Shown here in pieces: positions 59,006 to 64,000 of a stretch of 64,000 bases of DNA. Source of the DNA: Volutella citrinella (taxonomy: Eukaryota > Ascomycota > Sordariomycetes > Hypocreales > Nectriaceae); the NCBI GenBank assembly GCA_034401135.1, contig JAWZSP010000004.1, forward strand, positions 2,356,001 to 2,420,000, read 5' to 3'. Numbering within the stretch: the stretch's first letter is position 1; every line of letters starts with the position of its first letter. The position numbers were made by a program, and so were the translations under genes. The notes beneath the pieces were generated by a model. It was not told where the DNA came from. It searched no databases and was given only the letters and a program-made list of their open reading frames with translations.

Positions 59006-60347
59006 TGTGAAGGCTGGCTAGGACGACTAGCTGGACGACTGGTTGGGAGTACTGGCTGGGATGACTGGCTGGTGATGAGATGTGGACTGTGAGAAAGTAG
59101 GGCGTGCTGGCTCGAGCTGTATTATATGGTGACACTGATGCGCACAACGCATGTGATGGAGAACCAGAGGGAGCTTCCTGGCAGGGCACACCGGGTTTAA
59201 GTGTCATGGCTATGAATAGCGCATGGCGCATTACGTATGTGCGTGTCCATCTTCTTGGGGTGATCGCCAGACCCAGCTTCGAGACCCTCCACCGAACACC
59301 CAGGGTAAAGTTAGTTTGCTCCATGACTTGCTGTGGCTGCGCAACAGGAATTACGTGGGCCCAATTGGCAAATCGGCCGAGCCGTTGCGGCCAACAGGGC
59401 GATGACGGTGTCGATTCGATGCAACGTGATGTGGGTTGAGTGGCGAGCCAAGCGGGCGATGACGAGGACGTGTGGCTGGTGGTGGGACGATGGGGAGCCA
59501 CTCTAGCCGGGACCCGAGGTGAGGCGGTGCTGGCTTAGCGGATGCTCATTGGAGGGAAGGCCTGAGCAGCCACGGCATGTGGAGTCGAGGCTTCGGACTC
59601 GAGATGGTGAATCGTGATGGGGCTTAGGCTTTGGCCGCTTAGAGCGGCACGGACCACTGGGTGCGGACCGATGGGTCTGGTGATGATCATGATGTCAAGG
59701 CTGTCATGTCTTGGATTTGCTGACGGCGATAGGTCAAGATAGTTAAACTCAGAGATGTTCCAAGTCTTGGGGGAAAAAGAGTTGGTTAGGTTTCAGCTAA
59801 GGCCAGTAGACCTTTAAGATATGGCCGAACGCTCTCTCGATGATGAGTCGAAGCCAAGGCGTTTCGTTTGCTCACTGAAGTTGTGGCATTACCACTCCCT
59901 CGGTGTCTCGATGCATTTGCTGAGACCTGTTGTTATGGGCCAAGTTGTAACATGGTTAAGATGATCAAAACGCAAGGGAACTCTGACAGAGTTTGAATGA
60001 AGATGTAGCGTGGGGTGGTAATACCTGGCTGTCTACGAGCTTAGGTAGAAAGTAGGAGTGGGATACTATGATGAACCATACACCCCCACGCCATGCACGT
60101 ACTTTCAATTAAAAACCGAACTATATCCAAACCCCTTCGCTATAGGCCGTGAATTAACGCAAGGCTGCAGTGGAATTTCCATCAACGGCGGTCAACTGGC
60201 CAAGTCTGGATTGCAGTCGAGGCTCAACACAGTGTGGCGTACCCCGCCACTCAAGACTCTCTGCCCCGCGACGCGTCTCCCCAGACACGCTCACTCCCCA
60301 AGTTCCCACCTCACCGTCAGTCACCACGCCCCGACCGGCATGAAAAC
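59006..60347. other. Intergenic region, divergent MARVEL / CENP-S genes
   Basis: Promoters of two divergent genes. No coherent coding sequence; the half next to 60347 is CA/C-rich. Confidence 0.45.
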
Positions 60348-60825
60348 ATGGCCGACGCTGCAAGCGAAGATGATCGCGAGGTGATTGACGACCACCCGGT
60401 CAAAAGTCCCACGACCTGCTGACAACCCCTCCCCAGCGGCTCAAGGCGGCGCTGTGGTTCGCCGTAGGCCAAATCGTCGACGAGGAGTCGCTGCGACGCA
60501 ACCGCAACGCGACGCCCCAGTTCATCGGGGCCCTGACGGAGCTGGTCTGGACGCAGATTGGTATGCAAACGATTCTGTTGACTTCTTCGCCATGTGTGTG
60601 CGTCGTGGGCTGCCGTTGACCTGGATTGCAGAAAACGTGGCCACGGATCTCGAGTCCTTCTCCAACCACGCCGGCCGCACGACTGTCACCACCGACGACG
60701 TCCTGCTGCTGGCCCGCAAGAACCCTGATCTCCACCAGGTCATGAAGGGTTTCATCGACGAGGCCAAGGCGGAGAAGGAGGCCGCCAAAGCTGGGCGCGC
60801 CGGCAAGGGCGCAAAGCGGTCTTGA
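60348..60825 (+). CDS. mhf1: CENP-S / MHF1 histone-fold protein
   Basis: Exons are 60348-60380, 60437-60560 and 60632-60825 (introns 56 and 71 bp), giving 116 aa. The histone fold is readable across both introns: RLKAALWFAVGQIVDEE, TPQFIGALTELVWTQI joined to ENVATDLESFSNHAGRTTV, then TTDDVLLLARKNPDLHQVM. CENP-S (MHF1) pairs with CENP-X (MHF2) and acts both in the CENP-T-W-S-X kinetochore module and with FANCM/Mph1 helicase in DNA repair. The C-terminus is a short Lys/Ala-rich tail (KAEKEAAKAGRAGKGAKRS). The length fits the family. The 11-residue first exon is short, but its ATG and donor are clean. Confidence 0.92.
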
Positions 60826-61063
60826 ATTTCAGGCCCGGACGGTCTCGCGATGTGCAAATGTGAGGGGAGTTGGTAGCTCCGAGAAAGGAGAGCAGTAGTC
60901 AGGCAGGGTCGTAAGTGTGTGTTCTGATTATGATTTTTTTTATAAACAGGATCTATATGCTGACACGCTTCCGAAGCTCCAAGAACAGAGAAAATATACA
61001 TCAGACATTAAGCTGTTGCCCATCGTGCTCTACCACCAAACAACTGCGTGCCACCCGTAGGTC

Positions 61064-61670
61064 TTACAGCCACGCGAAAGCAGCGCCGAGCACAGGGAGA
61101 AGGGCAAGCGTCTTGCTGGTCATGAGAGGGACACCGGCGTTCTTCTTTTCTTCGTCAACCTTCTTGTCATCCTTATTGTCGCTGCTGGAGCTGGAGCCGG
61201 ACCCGGAGGAGCGAGAGCCGTCTGGGCGGGTCGCGCCAGTCTTGCTCGCCTGGCCGGCGTCGGCCGTGTGCGTCGCCCTGTCGCCGGAGCTGCCGGAGCT
61301 GCTCACGGGCACGCAGTACTGAATATCGTGATCAGTGTCGAGCACACACTCCTCGTCCGGACCGCAGAAGAGGCCGGTGGTGCAGCAGCTATAGCCGACG
61401 GGCATGCAGACGCCTTGCCATGTGCCGATGCAGCACTGGGTGCCAGCCGTCTCGCAAGACCATCCCCTGCCGTATTCTGCAATTGGAACCGTTAGCAGGG
61501 AGCCGAGGTCAAGAAAGGAAAAAAAAAAAAAAAGAGCAGCAGTTGGGGGAGCACGCACGGTCAATGCCGCAAAAGTCCTGGCGACGGGTGAGGGACGCAG
61601 AGTCCTGGGTGTTGGGTGTCAGGGCCGCAGCGCCGGCCGCGAGCACGAGAGCAGCTGAGAAGGACTTCAT
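61064..61670 (-). CDS. Secreted cysteine-rich protein, probable GPI anchor
   Basis: Exons (minus) are 61559-61670 and 61064-61476 (82-bp intron containing a T15 polypyrimidine run), giving 174 aa. The signal peptide is MKSFSAALVLAAGAAALT. The mature part has about 11 Cys in a compact domain (FCGIDQYGRGWSCE, TQCCIGTWQGVCMPVGYSCC, FCGPDEECVLD, QYCVPV). A Ser/Gly/Asp/Lys-rich spacer of about 60 residues follows, then a hydrophobic C-terminus (TLALLPVLGAAFAWL) typical of GPI-anchor signals. The layout suggests a small cell-wall or surface protein. It is not a clear CFEM domain or hydrophobin. It is convergent with CENP-S (238 bp). Function is unknown. Confidence 0.85.
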
Positions 61671-62748
61671 TGTCGGAATTGGATATTACAAAAAGCTGCT
61701 GCTTGTTGTTGACGTTACAAGGTGACGTCCGGGACGGAGACTGTAAGCGTTGAGTCTGAGAAGTGGTATTGATCGGTTGATGATGCCTTGTCCATTTCAT
61801 CCAAGTCCCCCCTTCCCCCTTCTTCTTATACTCGTTCGTCGTTCTCCCACCATCAATAGATTCTTGCAGCCACTGCATTCACACGGAAACCCATTCAACC
61901 TTGCCGATGCCGTTTTTGTCACCCACGACCGCTACGCAGCCAGTTGGCGCCCTTGGCCCTCTCAGCCGCAGCGCCTCGTCGGGTTCAGCGCGACGCCACG
62001 CGACCCACGGCAGCCAATATTTGACCAAGCGCCCTCCGCCCTTTTGGCTTCAGTTCGCAGAGATGATTGGACGCCAGGCGCCGAAAACTGGCAATGGGGG
62101 ATGCACTGCGGCGGTGACAGGGTGAGAAAGCCACCCATGGCGGCCAGGGCCGAGGCAATAGGACGGGGAGGCTGTGCAGTGTCACAAGTTTTGCAGAGCG
62201 TCTTCGCACAGGTGCCTGGTTTGAGCAACCTGGAAATTAAGCTTACATTTTATCCCTGTCTCACGGATCACAAGCGTATCGTCCTCCACGATAACCAGTC
62301 CATTACGATAACACTGTTCTCTCTACATAATTTGTTTCACGGACTCTATTGACAGATTGACTTGACGCCAAAAAGGTCAATCAAGGACCAAGAATGTGTC
62401 AAGACATTGGCTGGAAAGCATATTTGCATTAGACGGCGACAGCTGGACCTCTCCAAGTCCCACATCGCAGTCCTGCACTATGAATGGAGGGACTGCCGTG
62501 CATTGGTGCGCGGGTGGCACTCGAGCAAGGCGTATTTGCTCCCTCCCGGCCCTGTGGCGGCGGTATTCATAGTAAGCGCTATTGCAAGGCCATGCTTCTT
62601 CTATCGGGACAAACCCACCACCAAGACCCTTTGGTGGTGGCGCTGCTTCCCTTCCGCTGGACATGGTCTCCATCTCCATCTGAATGTCTATCCCGGGCCG
62701 TGATCCGTCGTCTATTAGCTACCATGTCGTAGCATCGTCCTCCAATCC
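61671..62748. other. Intergenic region, GPI-protein promoter to dehydratase 3' end
   Basis: Promoter of the minus-strand GPI-type gene and 3' flank of the minus-strand dehydratase gene. Open frames here on the plus strand show no recognisable domain. Confidence 0.45.
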
Positions 62749-63846
62749 CTACAGCCCAGGGGAGCCCTGGCCGGCGTACTTTTGCTTGTACGACTCGAGC
62801 ACCTCGAGCGTCACGCCCGAGCCTCCGCAGACGATCAAGACGACGTTCTTCCTCGCCCACTCCTCGTCCGTCAGCCCCTGGCCGAGCACCCTCCTCAGGT
62901 CGCCCTGGTAGGCGACGGCCAGGGTGGCGCCGCACGCGGGCTCGACGACGCAGCGGGCATCGTCGGCGAAGCGCACGCAGCTGAGGGCGGCGTCGGCGTC
63001 GGACACGACGTGGCTCCGCAGCGGCGCCGTCGGGTGCTGGGCCCATTTCCACGTCTGGGCCGACACGCGCGTGGCGCCGAGCGAGATGGCGACGGACGTG
63101 ATGGCGGGGATGGAGACGTGCGACCCTGCCCGCACGCTGGCGGCAAGGCTGTCGGCGCCCTCGGTCTCGATGGCCAGCACGGCGGGTTTGGTCCCGGACG
63201 TCGACGTCCACGGCGCGGCCTCGACGCCCTGCATGATGCCGTTGACGAGCCCGCCGCCGCCGACGCTGCACACGATGGCGTCGACCTCGACGTCTCCAAA
63301 GTCCTCGCGCAGCTCGTCCACCATGGTCGCAGCCCCGTCCCAGACATGGGGATGGTCAAACGGCGGCACGTACACTCCCGCCGGGTCCCTGGCCAGCAGC
63401 TCCTCGCGCAAGTAGCGGTCGGCGAGGGCCCAGTTGTCGCCGACCTGGTGGACGTCGGCGCCGAGGTCCTGCAGCTTCTTCTTCATCATGGCCGAGGTGA
63501 GCACGGGCACGACAATGGTGGCCGGCAGCCCCAGCGCCGTGGCCGCCGTCGCGCAGGCCAGGCCGGCGTTGCCCCCGGACGAGCAGTAGAAGTGGACGGG
63601 CCCGGTGGCGGCGCGGGCGGCGCGGACCATCAGGTTGCCGACGCCCCGGGACTTGAAGGAGCCCGACGGCTGGTTGTTTTCCAGCTTGAGGTGGATGTTG
63701 CTGGTTGAGTCAGTAAATCAGTAAACTGTCGGCAGCTCTGAGAGGAGAGGAGAGACTTACCATCCTGCGATGCGCGACAGCACCGGGTTGCGGATGCAGG
63801 GTGTCCGCACCCACGGAAGCTTGGCATCGGGTCCGAGAGATCCCAT
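62749..63846 (-). CDS. PLP-dependent L-serine/L-threonine dehydratase
   Basis: Deaminates L-serine to pyruvate and/or L-threonine to 2-oxobutyrate using pyridoxal phosphate. Exons (minus) are 63761-63846 and 62749-63700 (60-bp intron), giving 345 aa, the usual length of fold-type II catabolic dehydratases such as yeast Cha1. The PLP lysine is K45 in NNQPSGSFKSRG. The phosphate-binding glycine loops are SSGGNAGLACA and VCSVGGGGLVNGI, and CGGSGVTLE near the C-terminus binds the cofactor ring nitrogen through Ser. There is no C-terminal ACT regulatory domain, so a catabolic and not biosynthetic enzyme is likely. Only 154 bp of upstream sequence remains in the window. Confidence 0.92.
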
Positions 63847-64000
63847 GGCGTCAACTTGTCAACTGAGTTGATGATGACAAGTTCAAGTTTTGCTGTCTAA
63901 ATCTTCAGTTGTAGGCGGTGTTGTGGAGTCGCCGCTTCTAGCCGTCGAGACTTGGATACGCCCACTTGATGATGTCAAATGAAAATAAGACGTGGATGCC

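Noticed and set aside
61750..62352. 200-codon plus-strand frame
   Set aside because: Lies in the promoter of the GPI-type gene, has erratic composition and a similar-length antisense frame.
62782..63708. 308-codon plus-strand frame
   Set aside because: Antisense to the PLP dehydratase; Gly/Ala/Arg/Val-rich composition typical of a mirror frame in GC-rich coding DNA.

Overview
This window looks like a piece of a filamentous ascomycete genome (Pezizomycotina, most likely Sordariomycetes; a hypocrealean fungus is plausible but not proven). The evidence is: genes carry many short introns of about 50-110 bp with GTRNGT-type donors; several products are typical of this group (VIB-1/NDT80-type regulator, HAM-2/STRIP, CCG-1/GRG-1, class II eIF4E, truncated kinesin-3, EBP-family protein); intergenic DNA is GC-rich and carries microsatellites. 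I see no operons, tRNA, rRNA, CRISPR array or intact transposon.

Layout. 0.5-2.4 kb: kinesin-3-type motor (+). 4.4-5.3 kb: 4EHP-like cap-binding protein (+). 6.2-6.9 kb: degenerate EF-hand protein (-). 7.6-9.1 kb: glyoxalase II (-, ten exons). 9.3-10.3 kb: LAS1 pre-rRNA endonuclease subunit (-). 12.1-13.2 kb: disordered unknown protein (-). 13.2-23.1 kb: about 10 kb with no gene that I can support. 23.1-24.5 kb: ketohexokinase-like PfkB kinase (-). 25.8-27.8 kb: NAD kinase (+). 28.4-29.3 kb: EBP/EXPERA sterol-isomerase-like protein (+). 29.5-29.8 kb: CCG-1 stress protein (-). 33.8-35.9 kb: seven-TM receptor-like protein (+). 36.2-37.0 kb: dolichyldiphosphatase (-). 37.8-40.1 kb: RWD-RBR ubiquitin ligase (+) with a seven-copy 18-bp minisatellite. 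40.1-49.0 kb: about 9 kb without a supported gene, leading into vib-1 (49.0-51.2 kb, +). 52.8-53.7 kb: basic DUF2011-like protein (+). 54.3-57.7 kb: ham-2 STRIPAK subunit (+). 58.0-59.0 kb: MARVEL-like four-TM protein (-). 60.3-60.8 kb: CENP-S/MHF1 histone-fold protein (+). 61.1-61.7 kb: secreted cysteine-rich GPI-type protein (-). 62.7-63.8 kb: serine/threonine dehydratase (-).

Most genes are independent housekeeping functions: translation, ribosome biogenesis, methylglyoxal detoxification, NADP supply, N-glycosylation lipid recycling, kinetochore and DNA repair. The clearest functional theme is the 49-58 kb stretch, where a homologue of the heterokaryon-incompatibility regulator VIB-1 lies about 3 kb from the STRIPAK/hyphal-fusion subunit HAM-2. 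The points most worth checking are non-canonical splice donors (two GC-AG introns in adjacent genes and one apparent GA-AG intron), a four-codon uORF whose stop overlaps the vib-1 start codon, a CRE/ATF-site cluster upstream of ccg-1, and the two long gene-poor leaders. Exon coordinates were derived by hand from reading frames, splice consensus and remembered family motifs; no database search was run.
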